39,261 bases of DNA, taken from the NCBI RefSeq assembly GCF_900060185.1, contig NZ_FIZY01000047.1, positions 1 through 39,261 of the forward strand, in the 5' to 3' direction. Within the stretch, counting starts at the first letter, position 1; every line of letters begins with the position of its first letter. Both the position numbers and the translations under genes were made by a program. Origin of the DNA: Grimontia marina (GTDB lineage: Bacteria; Pseudomonadota; Gammaproteobacteria; Enterobacterales; Vibrionaceae). This document shows positions 32,683-38,669 of this stretch, one piece after another. The notes below the pieces were generated by a model, which did no database searches, was not told where the DNA came from, and saw only the letters and a list, made by a program, of their open reading frames with translations.

Positions 32683-33009
32683 GTGATATCGCGCCAGTCA
32701 GTCTCAATTGGCGCCGCGGTAAGACTCGGGCAGGCCATGGGCGGGGCAAGGGTGTACGTGCCTCAGGCGCTAAAACCCGACCATCCTCTGGTGCTGATAC
32801 TGGGGCAGGAAACGGCAGGAAAGCTGAGTTATTACTGCGGCGGGGACACGTTTGATGTACCGAGCAAGGTGCTTTACCGGCATGTCCGTGATGCGCTTAT
32901 CCGCGATGCCTACCACAGCATGCCACCGGGGGAGGGGAACCGGGCCAATATCCTCGCGAGGGAGTACGGGATATCCCGGCGGCATGTGATGAATATCGTG
33001 AGGGGCTAG
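32683..33009 (+). CDS. Mor-like transcription activator
   Basis: A 108-residue protein with a GTG start and AAAGG upstream. Its last part, RANILAREYGISRRHVMNIV (about 88-107), is a helix-turn-helix in the style of Mor/C activators of Mu-like phages, which switch on middle or late genes. The upstream part carries VRDALIRDAYHSM, typical for the helix before it. It is divergent from xis across 40 bases. In this remnant it has no obvious intact target. Confidence 0.72.
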   Translation: MISRQSVSIGAAVRLGQAMGGARVYVPQALKPDHPLVLILGQETAGKLSYYCGGDTFDVPSKVLYRHVRDALIRDAYHSMPPGEGNRANILAREYGISRRHVMNIVRG

Positions 33010-33097
33010 TTTTCTTGACAGAGTGTTTGGCAGTTTAGTCTATAGGGACTAGGTTATTACCATGCTAATTAATGCTTATAGGAGTAAGCTTTTGAAT

Positions 33098-33493
33098 ATG
33101 CCACCAAATATCCCATCAGCCGAAAACCCCAACTCTTTCTGGAACAAAGTCCCAACGATTGCGGGTTGGCTGTGCATAATCAGCGCGGTCTTGCTGTCAG
33201 GCGCGTTTGTTCTGCTTCCGGTTGATAGCTTTGAGGCGTCACAAGGTTTACGGGGCATTGAGATCATCATTCACGCAGTCAACGTGGTGAAGATTGTATT
33301 GGGAATTTTCCTCATTAAAAAAGAGTTTTGGGCTGCTGCGGCACTGTGTTTTCTTCAGGCCTTTGATGTGGGGTATTCGTATTATTCTACTGGGAGCGGT
33401 GGCAGTTTTGGATTGACGTTCCTCGTGATTTATTTCCTGGCAGCAAGGTGTGTTTACGATTATCAAATGTCCCCTAAGTTAACCGCTAAATAG
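33098..33493 (+). CDS. membrane protein, about four hydrophobic segments
   Basis: A protein of about 131 residues (143 if the ATG at 33062 is used). Hydrophobic segments lie near IAGWLCIISAVLLSGAFVLL, the INAV/VVKIVLGIFLI region, AAAALCFLQAF and FGLTFLVIYFLAA. I do not recognise the family. Its place between Mor and the endolysin is where a phage holin might sit, but it is not holin-like enough to call. Start uncertain: 33098 (MPPNIPSAEN) or upstream TTG/ATG codons; AGGAG at 33080 is spaced between them. Confidence 0.6.
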   Translation: MPPNIPSAENPNSFWNKVPTIAGWLCIISAVLLSGAFVLLPVDSFEASQGLRGIEIIIHAVNVVKIVLGIFLIKKEFWAAAALCFLQAFDVGYSYYSTGSGGSFGLTFLVIYFLAARCVYDYQMSPKLTAK

Positions 33494-33582
33494 CGATCAG
33501 AAACTGTAGCATTTCACCTGAACTCAAATGAGTAAACCGCCCAATCTAGGCCCTATCGTTCAATTAATAGGACCTAATAATC

Positions 33583-33894
33583 ATGAGCTTTCGGTTAGGC
33601 AGCCGCTCCCGTCATCGCCTCGAAGGGCTGCCCTCTCACCTTGTTCAGATAGTCGAACACGCGATAACCCTTAGTGACATCGATTTCACGGTGTTGGAAG
33701 GGCTGCGCTCGACACGCCGTCAACGTCAGTTGGCCCACCAAGGGGCCTCACAGACCCTGCGAAGCCGTCACCTCCCGGGTCATGCCGTGGATTTGGGGGC
33801 ATGGGTGGGGGATGAGCTTCGCTGGGACTGGCCGCTCTATCACCGAATCGCTGAGGCCATACCACCTGGACCCACACACTCACCGGCGAAGTGA
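33583..33894 (+). pseudogene. M15 endolysin fragment (truncated)
   Basis: Encodes an M15-family peptidoglycan endopeptidase of the phage lysin type, cut off after about 95 residues. Seen: the LEGLRSTRRQRQLA segment, and the SRHLPGHAVDLGAW motif, which contains the zinc His and Asp (SxHxxGxAxD). The C-terminal part with the last zinc His (W-x-H region) is missing; after RIAEAI the frame reads PPGPTHSPAK and stops, and the DNA continues as another phage gene in another frame. Probably inactive. Confidence 0.8.
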
Positions 33895-34019
33895 TGGAGG
33901 TGCCGGAAGGGGTAGATGCGGGTTGGGACCATAACCCGGGTAAGGCGAGGGCGAAGCAGCGCGATAAGTTCGCGAAGGAGAAAGAGAAAGCGTTTGAGAG
34001 AGTGTTCTCTAAGCAGTAA
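33864..34019 (+). pseudogene. Mu gpF-like head morphogenesis protein, C-terminal remnant
   Basis: In the frame beginning at 33864 the DNA encodes TLTGEVMEVPEGVDAGWDHN then PGKARAKQRDKF. The PEGVDPGWxxNPGKA signature ends the SPP1 gp7/Mu gpF-like minor head proteins. About 51 codons remain. The join with the endolysin lies near 33860-33865 in a different frame, so a large deletion removed everything from the lysin tail to the head gene. Confidence 0.72.
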
Positions 34020-34149
34020 TCGTGGGGGTGTATATAAAAAGAGAGAATGTGATATAAATCTAATGGATGGCTAATTAATAATACAGTCATTAAGTGTTTT
34101 GTCTAAAGTTCTCTTTCAATGTATTCAATATTGACTAAGGACTAGCATT

Positions 34150-34472
34150 ATGATGAAAAACTTCTCTTGGCAGGCGTGTTTGCAGCGTTTTCTGGTACTT
34201 CTGCTGTAGCAGAATGAACTGAGGCGAGAACGGCTGATTCCATTCATGTAAACAAAGGTGGCACCTATTGTTTTAAAAGCGAGCAAGGATGGGGGGCGAT
34301 GGGATGTACCAATGCGCCGTATTTGTACATACCTGGCAACCAAGTTGCTTCAGAAGCTTTCCTTAAGCTGGCCCTAGCTGCTAAGACTGAGGCGGGTTTG
34401 AAAATAAAAGCACAAGGCGCGTGTTCAGATGACGCACACATGCTGATTGACTACTTAATCGTGACAAACTAG
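34150..34472 (+). pseudogene. small secreted Cys-containing protein, frameshifted and with internal stop
   Basis: The start ATGATGAAAAAC is one base out of frame with the continuing signal peptide LLLAGVFAAFSGTSAVAE, so one A is missing in the A-run. A TGA follows directly after the signal peptide (34216). The rest is open: a mature region with CFKSEQGWGAMGC and KAQGACSDDAHMLIDYLIV, ending at 34472. Two independent lesions show decay. With the frame restored it would be a periplasmic protein of about 80 mature residues. Family not recognised. Confidence 0.65.
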
Positions 34473-34550
34473 CGCGAGTCCCTCATTTAAAAGCCTCTAT
34501 AGTTGGGGGGCTTTATCGTTTCCCCATCCAGCACCGCATAGTATTACCCT

Positions 34551-34673
34551 TTGGAACACCCCGAATACCTGCTCTGCGGTGACATCTTCACGCTAGACGA
34601 AGCTACCGAAAGGAAAACGGTGCAGATAGGCAACGAACCGCTTCTGTCACCTGAGCAGAATTTTCACTGTTAA
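34551..34673 (+). CDS. short open frame of unknown origin, possibly a remnant
   Basis: A 40-codon TTG-started frame encodes LEHPEYLLCGDIFTLDEATERK and continues to QNFHC before TAA. Its composition is protein-like, but no ribosome binding site or family was recognised. It may be the tail of a deleted gene at the left end of the cassette array. Low confidence that it is expressed. Confidence 0.25.
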   Translation: MEHPEYLLCGDIFTLDEATERKTVQIGNEPLLSPEQNFHC

Positions 34674-34698
34674 TACAAACAGTTTAATCAAAGATGTC

Positions 34699-34745
34699 GC
34701 ATAATACCGAAGCAAGCCGTTTTCGGGTTGAATACACTGTTATGT
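34699..34745 (+). repeat. attC-like site (first, short)
   Basis: GCATAAT at 34699 and GTTATGT at 34739 frame a 47-base stretch with partial inner symmetry. It marks the start of the first cassette. Very short for an attC, so weaker than the others. Confidence 0.4.
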
Positions 34746-34779
34746 GCTTTAGCAATCATCAACAAACGAGGCTTATCTT

Positions 34780-35133
34780 ATGTCTATTACAAACAAATCA
34801 GACGCGGAGATTCTAGCAATTGCTTTACCTATGATTGATGCTGTTGTTAATGCTTCAAATCAAGAAGATTGGACTTCCTTTTGTGCCTATCAAACACAAC
34901 AGGAGGCTCTTAACCCAGATAATAAAGCCTCTGTTCTAAAAGCATGGAGAGAACAAGCACTGTTTACATCTCTAAGCCTCGATAGGGAGGTCTTGGGCGT
35001 ACTGCGTAATGGTGAAGTTGCACAAATAATCTGGAAGCAAACCAGCACAAAAGTTGCAGGTGAGTATCTAGCTCGCTACTTCGTCCAAGAAATAGACAAA
35101 GAGATAAAAGAAGTCGGTTTTTTAATCGATTAA
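34780..35133 (+). CDS. cassette protein of unknown function, 117 residues
   Basis: A soluble, mixed-charge protein starting MSITNKSDAEILAIALPMID. The pattern DWTSFCAY...REQALFTSLSLDREVLGVLRNGEV...IWKQTS resembles small NTF2/SnoaL-like or ABM-like folds, but no family is certain. ACGAGGC 9 bases before the ATG. Its stop lies five bases before the attC left core, the compact cassette layout. Function unknown; a self-contained gene of the array. Confidence 0.7.
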   Translation: MSITNKSDAEILAIALPMIDAVVNASNQEDWTSFCAYQTQQEALNPDNKASVLKAWREQALFTSLSLDREVLGVLRNGEVAQIIWKQTSTKVAGEYLARYFVQEIDKEIKEVGFLID

Positions 35134-35138
35134 CTCGC

Positions 35139-35219
35139 ACATAACAATGCCATCAAACATCGCCCTCTGCGGGGGCTGGACTCGCAAAAATCGCTCGCCG
35201 TTTATGGCTGGCATTATGC
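35139..35219 (+). repeat. attC site of the 117-residue-protein cassette
   Basis: Left core ACATAAC (35139) and right core ATTATGC (35213) enclose an 81-base region. Inner palindromes include the outer AACAATGCC / GGCTGGCATT arms and a CGCCCTCTGCGGGGGC inner hairpin. Confidence 0.65.
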
Positions 35220-35237
35220 AAAAGGGAGTTGTAACTC

Positions 35238-35597
35238 GTGGTTACAGAGTTCGAGACTTTCAGAGTGAAGGTGGGAAAAGAAGAACGCGCGAAAGAGTGG
35301 ATGAGAACCATTACGGAGCGAAAGGCTGATTGCATTGCAACTTTATCCAGAGAAAAGATGGCACTAGAAACAATATTTATGACTGAAAAGGATGGTCGAC
35401 TGTTTCTATAATGGTTTTCGATCCAAGGGGCAAACCATGAAGAAGTCGATACCTCTGATCATGAAATAGATAAGATTCATTGCCAGTTCTGGGATGAATG
35501 CATAGACACTTCTTTTAAACTCGATGTATTTGAGCATGTCGTTACTTTTTCCCCTGAGAATATAACGAATTCTCTGGAAGAAGCTTCAAATGCATAG
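35238..35597 (+). pseudogene. DUF6176 protein interrupted by an in-frame stop
   Basis: A GTG start (AAAGGGAG 9 bases upstream) opens a 119-codon frame resembling DUF6176: FRVKVGKEERAKEWM, SREKMALETIF, then after one TAA (35409-35411) FSIQGANHEEVDTSDHEIDK, FWDECIDTSFKLDV. In the family this position is typically Tyr (LYWYS-like), so a single TAT/TAC to TAA change explains the stop. Everything after it stays in frame to a TAG at 35595 that overlaps the attC left core. Function of the family unknown. Either a recent nonsense mutation or a sequencing error. Confidence 0.72.
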
Positions 35598-35681
35598 CAA
35601 GGACCATCAGCCAACCCGTGACGGGCTTAGGACTAGAAATTCACTGGTGTTTATTTTTAGCCGCTGTGGCAAGCGTTATGT
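35592..35681 (+). repeat. attC site of the DUF6176 cassette
   Basis: Left core GCATAGC (35592), right core GTTATGT (35675), 90 bases apart in total, with arms GCAAGGACC... / ...GGCAAGC. The stop codon of the broken DUF6176 gene lies in the left core. Confidence 0.6.
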
Positions 35682-35695
35682 GGTTGGAGGAAATT

Positions 35696-36049
35696 ATGAA
35701 TCCATCAGCGGTTCTTGTTCATGTCCCGGATGTAGCTAAAGGGCTTGAATGGTACAAGAAAGCTTTTCCTGAAGCGGTTCCGGTTTACCACCCTGACTTT
35801 GACTTCACTGTACTCGACACAAATGGTTTCTCGCTAGAAATAGTCCAAGCTGATGAAAAGGTTGGCACAGGTAAAAGTGGTACAGTTGTTTACTGGTCAG
35901 TAGATAATTTATCTGCTGCTTTAGCTCATTTTGAAGGTCTAGGTGCGTATCTTTATCGTGGACCAATAGAAATTGAAGATGGGCTGTCTATGTGCCAAGT
36001 CGAAGATCCGTTTGGAAACTTAATAGGTTTGCGCGAAAAAGTTACCTAA
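35696..36049 (+). CDS. VOC-family (glyoxalase/bleomycin-resistance-like) protein
   Basis: A 117-residue single VOC module of two beta-alpha-beta-beta-beta halves: NPSAVLVHVPDVAKGLEWYKKAFPE at the start and SLEIVQADE / DPFGNLIGLRE in the second half, where E in the last strand is a usual metal ligand position. VOC proteins act as dioxygenases, isomerases or resistance binders, so the role is open. I choose the ATG at 35696 with GGAGG upstream; the frame extends upstream across the attC site. The stop TAA lies in the next attC left core. Confidence 0.85.
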   Translation: MNPSAVLVHVPDVAKGLEWYKKAFPEAVPVYHPDFDFTVLDTNGFSLEIVQADEKVGTGKSGTVVYWSVDNLSAALAHFEGLGAYLYRGPIEIEDGLSMCQVEDPFGNLIGLREKVT

Positions 36050-36163
36050 CAAGCGTCATCAACGGGACGCTTTGTCACTGCGGCAGCTTTCAAAGTGTCG
36101 AGAATACAATGGATTAAGTAGGTTTTGGGCGGTTTGGTAAACGCCCGTTATTGCAACGTTAGC
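36045..36163 (+). repeat. attC site, long VCR-like type
   Basis: Left core CCTAAC around 36045-36050 and right core GTTAGC (36158). L'' CAACGGGACGC pairs with L' ACGCCCGTTATTG. The region AAAGTGTCGAGAATACAATG and CGGTTTGGTAAACGCCCGTT recur in the sites at 37353 and 37745. About 119 bases, the length of Vibrio-type sites. Confidence 0.8.
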
Positions 36164-36178
36164 ATACCGGAGTAGTTT

Positions 36179-36796
36179 GTGTTGCGAAAAGTCTTAAGAT
36201 GGGCCGTATTAGGACAAATTTGTGTTGCAGTAATAGCAATATCAGTCCCTTTTGGCTTGAGTTTAGGACCATCATCTGAAAAGAAGTCCGCGCAATACTG
36301 GTTGTATAATTCTCCGTTGGATATCGATGTTTCAGGCCTATCTACAGGAGACCTGAAAGTTGTTGTGTGGCAAGGTGTACCTGTTGGTATATATCGTAGG
36401 TCGACACAGCAAGTTAGTGCCGCTAGTTTATTCCAAAAATATGTTGTACCCGATGAGCAAACTATGAATTTGCCAGATTGGTGGGGAAAATGGTCAATAG
36501 AAACAAAAGAGATGTATGTTCGCTCTGACGTGCGCTCAGCTCAAGAGGACCTCTTTGTTTTCAATATGATTAGTCCGGTTACTGGATGTATGGTCGAATT
36601 GGTTTTGAGTGAACAAGCACACAAATTAAAGTTGCCTCAAAACTGGCAAATCGGTTTTATTGACCCGTGTACCAAGGTGATTTTTGATGGGGCTGGTCGC
36701 GTATTTAAGGGACAGGGAGTGTTTTCTCATTTACAAGTTCCACCGCACCAATACATAGGAAAGGGCGAATATATAACGCTTCATCCAAATGGCTAA
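36179..36796 (+). CDS. membrane-anchored Rieske-fold protein lacking Fe-S ligands
   Basis: A 205-residue cassette protein. A GTG start gives an N-terminal hydrophobic anchor (about 8-28: WAVLGQICVAVIAISVPFGL). The rest follows cytochrome bc1 Rieske proteins: VDLS-like IDVSGLSTGDLKVVVWQGVPV, GIYRRS, then box I and box II and FDGAGRVFKGQGVFSHLQVPP. Rieske box I is CTHLGC and box II CPCHGS. Here box I reads SPVTGC and box II DPCTKV: the four 2Fe-2S ligands (two Cys, two His) are all replaced, while the Cys pair that makes the structural disulfide is kept. It therefore likely folds but carries no cluster. Role unknown. Confidence 0.78.
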   Translation: MLRKVLRWAVLGQICVAVIAISVPFGLSLGPSSEKKSAQYWLYNSPLDIDVSGLSTGDLKVVVWQGVPVGIYRRSTQQVSAASLFQKYVVPDEQTMNLPDWWGKWSIETKEMYVRSDVRSAQEDLFVFNMISPVTGCMVELVLSEQAHKLKLPQNWQIGFIDPCTKVIFDGAGRVFKGQGVFSHLQVPPHQYIGKGEYITLHPNG

Positions 36797-36908
36797 CAAG
36801 TAAACCAACGTGGACGTTTACTCGTGGCACATTTTTTCATAGAAATGCTGTGATTCAGGCGTTTCAATCAGTTTGGGCTAGTAAATGCCCGTTATTGCAA
36901 CGTTATAT
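36791..36908 (+). repeat. attC site, long VCR-like type (diverged)
   Basis: Left core GGCTAAC (36791) and right core GTTATAT (36902). The right half, ATGCCCGTTATTGCAACGTTA, matches the 36045 site, while the left half differs. Encloses the stop codon of the Rieske-fold gene. Confidence 0.72.
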
Positions 36909-36918
36909 CGAGGTAATC

Positions 36919-37356
36919 ATGGATGTAACCGAAAATATCAATACCTGTTGGGGATGGATCGGTATTGAAGCAGTTGAAGTCGTTGAGGAAAACGATTTTG
37001 GTAATCTCTTAATACGAGATTCATCCAGTAGGTTTTGGCGCTTATGTCCCGAGGAATTGGAATGTGAATTAGTTGCTGCCGATCAGCAGCAGCTTAATAA
37101 ATTGCTCAACGACGAAGAGTTTTTAATCGACTGGTACATGTCGGCTTTAGTTGAGGTTGCGAAGAAGACGCTTGGCTCACTATCTGAGGGGCGGAAATAT
37201 TGTTTGGCTATTCCAGGACGTTTGGGGGGGGAGTACGATATATCCAATATCAAGACCATCGCTTTAAACGAACTGATTAGTTTTTCTGGAAACCTTGCGC
37301 GTCAGATCAAAGACTTACCCCCAGGTGCAAAGGTAAAACTCAATGTGGCGAAATAA
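36919..37356 (+). CDS. T6SS immunity protein Tdi1-type (DUF1851) domain protein
   Basis: A 145-residue soluble protein. Family segments are WGWIGIEAV, FGNLLIRDSSSRFWRLCPEELEC (residues about 30-55), DWYMSALVEVAKKTLG and YCLAIPGRLGGEYDISNIKTIALNELISFSGNLARQIKDLPPGAKVKL (about 90-142), which match the DUF1851 domain of Tdi1-like T6SS immunity proteins that neutralise DNase effectors. Start ATG 36919 with GAGG upstream; the open frame extends into the attC. No toxin gene is in the cassette, so it is an orphan immunity gene, protecting against others' effectors, by inference. Confidence 0.8.
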   Translation: MDVTENINTCWGWIGIEAVEVVEENDFGNLLIRDSSSRFWRLCPEELECELVAADQQQLNKLLNDEEFLIDWYMSALVEVAKKTLGSLSEGRKYCLAIPGRLGGEYDISNIKTIALNELISFSGNLARQIKDLPPGAKVKLNVAK

Positions 37357-37484
37357 AGCTTGATTGATATCAAGGCTATCAACGGGACGCTTTGTCACAG
37401 CGGAAGCTTTTAAAAGTGTCGTGAATACAAGGGATTAAAGCAGTTTGGGTGGTCTGATAAGTGCCCGTTATTGCGACGTTATGA
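37353..37484 (+). repeat. attC site, long VCR-like type
   Basis: The region 37378-37480 is nearly identical to the 36045 site (AACGGGACGCTTTGTCAC onward), and ends with right core GTTATGA (37478). The left core is degenerate near the Tdi1 stop codon. Confidence 0.72.
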
Positions 37485-37502
37485 GCAAGGAGGGGATTTC
37501 AC

Positions 37503-37787
37503 ATGGAATACATCATCAGATCTGCTTCAGAGTCGGATGCGGCTGGTATCAATAAAGTATCAGAGCACCTTGGCTATTCTCAGTTATCCTCTACTGAATC
37601 CACTACAAAACTTCGAGAATTGCTCAATTCTACTCAAGACCAAGTATTTGTAGCAGAGTGGCAAGGTCGAATTATTGGATGGCTACATCTTTTCTATAAA
37701 AGACGTCTCGCATCAGACAACTTTTATGAAATTGGTGATTTAGTTGTTGCGGCGGCTTTTCAAAGTGCTTTGAATACAAAGAATTAA
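37503..37787 (+). pseudogene. GNAT acetyltransferase cassette, truncated by deletion into its attC
   Basis: AAGGAGGGG precedes the ATG at 37503. Residues 1-80 are the first half of a GNAT enzyme: YIIRSASESDAAGINKVSEH and VAEWQGRIIGWLHLFY, ending EIGDLVV. At that point the acetyl-CoA motif (V-x-x-x-x-R-G-x-G) should start. Instead AAAFQSALNTKN follows and stops, and this DNA is the right half of an attC (CGGCTTTTCAAAGTG...). The missing part spans the enzyme's second half and the attC left half. The product should be inactive. Confidence 0.82.
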
Positions 37788-37833
37788 AGCAGTTTTGGGT
37801 GGTTTGATAAGCGCCCGTTATTGAGACGTATGC
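37745..37833 (+). repeat. attC right half, left half deleted
   Basis: GCTTTTCAAAGTGCTTTGAATACAAAG and onward to GCGCCCGTTATTGAGACGTATGC correspond to the right part of the sites at 36045 and 37353. The right core is degenerate (GTATGC for GTTATGC) and the left core is missing, so it should not recombine normally. Confidence 0.72.
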
Positions 37834-37847
37834 ACCGAGAAGAGTAG

Positions 37848-38153
37848 ATGAGTAAAACTCATATAAGATTATTGATCACAGCGGTAGTTTTTGTAGCTTT
37901 TACCTTGACCAGTACCGCTTATTATATGACTTATATACATGATGTTGGTGGCACGTACTGGTCGTTAGGTGTTTTTGGCTTGCCGGTGGTGTTATTCGCC
38001 GTATGGTGTATAGATTTCTATCTTAAAAGATTAAGGTTTTTTCATAATCGCTACTGGCAACTTGCGGTCATTGATTGTGTTCTTGCGGTAGCTTTTTACT
38101 ATCCTGGTTTTGTTTTAACTTGGTGGGTTATCCTAGCTTTGGGCATCGCATAA
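37848..38153 (+). CDS. small cassette membrane protein, 101 residues
   Basis: Three hydrophobic segments: LLITAVVFVAFTLTSTAYYM, the LGVFGLPVVLFAVWCIDFYL stretch, and LAVIDCVLAVAFYYPGFVLTWWVILAL. Basic residues between the second and third suggest cytoplasmic loops. AGAGTAGATG before the ATG gives a weak ribosome site. The TAA stop lies within the attC left core GCATAAC, a tight cassette fit. No family recognised. Confidence 0.7.
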   Translation: MSKTHIRLLITAVVFVAFTLTSTAYYMTYIHDVGGTYWSLGVFGLPVVLFAVWCIDFYLKRLRFFHNRYWQLAVIDCVLAVAFYYPGFVLTWWVILALGIA

Positions 38154-38229
38154 CAATTTGGTCAATGTCACCCACGCAGGTTGGACTCCGGCGCTAACGC
38201 GCCTCTGACGATTACCATAGGCGTTATGC
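38148..38229 (+). repeat. attC site (shorter type)
   Basis: Left core GCATAAC (38148) and right core GTTATGC (38223), 82 bases. Contains TTGGACTCCGGCGCTAACGC and an inner GGCGCTAACGCGCC palindrome. It lacks the conserved right half of the long type. Confidence 0.72.
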
Positions 38230-38262
38230 AATTTATACATTCGTGGTTGTGATTTGGATAGC

Positions 38263-38598
38263 ATGGGTGAAGCACTCTTAGCAATTGTTGCGTTTCTTTT
38301 CATTCTAGGCGTTCCAGTGTTTATGGGGTTCCTAGATGAAATCAAACTAAAGCATAAACGTGTTGATTTGGAGAATTACGATTTGTTCAAGTTCAGAGCA
38401 GCGGGAAAGAACGTGGTTTGTAGTCACTGTAATAGTGAGTACTTTAGACATACAAACTTTCTACTTAACACGAGAGCAGCTAGCTTCTTGGGTCTGGATT
38501 GGGCAAATAAAAGTACTACGTCGTTAGAATGTATGGACTGCGGGAAATTAACACTTTTTGCCCAAGAGAAAGTCGTGAAACTTCATGACATATCCTGA
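38263..38598 (+). CDS. cassette protein: membrane anchor plus zinc ribbon
   Basis: A 111-residue protein. N-terminal hydrophobic segment (LLAIVAFLFILGVPVFMGFL), then a soluble domain with two Cys pairs, CSHCNSEYF and CMDCGKLTL, about 47 residues apart, which would form a zinc ribbon. A TTG start at 38254 is possible; I use the ATG at 38263. Ends with TGA shortly before the attC core. Likely a sensor or adaptor; no named family. Confidence 0.65.
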   Translation: MGEALLAIVAFLFILGVPVFMGFLDEIKLKHKRVDLENYDLFKFRAAGKNVVCSHCNSEYFRHTNFLLNTRAASFLGLDWANKSTTSLECMDCGKLTLFAQEKVVKLHDIS

Positions 38599-38609
38599 GT
38601 CGGATGCTT

Positions 38610-38669
38610 GCATAACAATCGACTACGGCGTCAATCCCTATAAACGGTGCGTCCGCCCATGACGTATGC
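38610..38669 (+). repeat. attC-like site (short, degenerate right core)
   Basis: Left core GCATAAC (38610) and right end GTATGC (38664), 60 bases. The inner ACGGCGTC / GGTGCGTCC region gives partial pairing. The right core misses one T, as in the 37745 site. Last site seen in the window. Confidence 0.5.

Larger units (their letters stand above)
32255..34019. mobile_element. collapsed prophage remnant
   Basis: The block joins pieces of a phage: an integrase tail, an excisionase, a Mor-like activator, an M15 endolysin fragment and the tail of a Mu gpF-like head protein. Two internal deletions are visible, one between excisionase and integrase and one between lysin and head gene. No capsid, tail or complete recombinase gene remains, so it cannot move or make particles alone. 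Boundaries are approximate. Confidence 0.75.
34699..38669 (+). other. integron cassette array without integrase (CALIN-like)
   Basis: Eight or nine short plus-strand genes are each followed by an attC-like site with an RYYYAAC-like left core at or just after the stop codon and a GTTRRRY-like right core before the next gene. In an integron the integrase and attI are on the 5' side of the first cassette. Here that side holds prophage remnants and ordinary genes to the left edge, with no intI anywhere. The array is therefore an integrase-less cluster, or was separated from its integrase by rearrangement. Two broad attC shapes are present. Confidence 0.75.

Noticed and set aside
33062-33493. Calling the phage-region membrane protein a holin
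   Set aside because: Position would allow it, but the size and four hydrophobic segments do not match a holin class I can name.
36850-36918. Upstream extension of the Tdi1-type gene
   Set aside because: These codons are in the attC site; the ATG at 36919 has a ribosome site.
34699-38669. CRISPR-like reading of the repeated attC sequences
   Set aside because: Spacing is 400-750 bases with genes between, and the repeats are imperfect palindromes, so these are attC sites rather than a CRISPR array.
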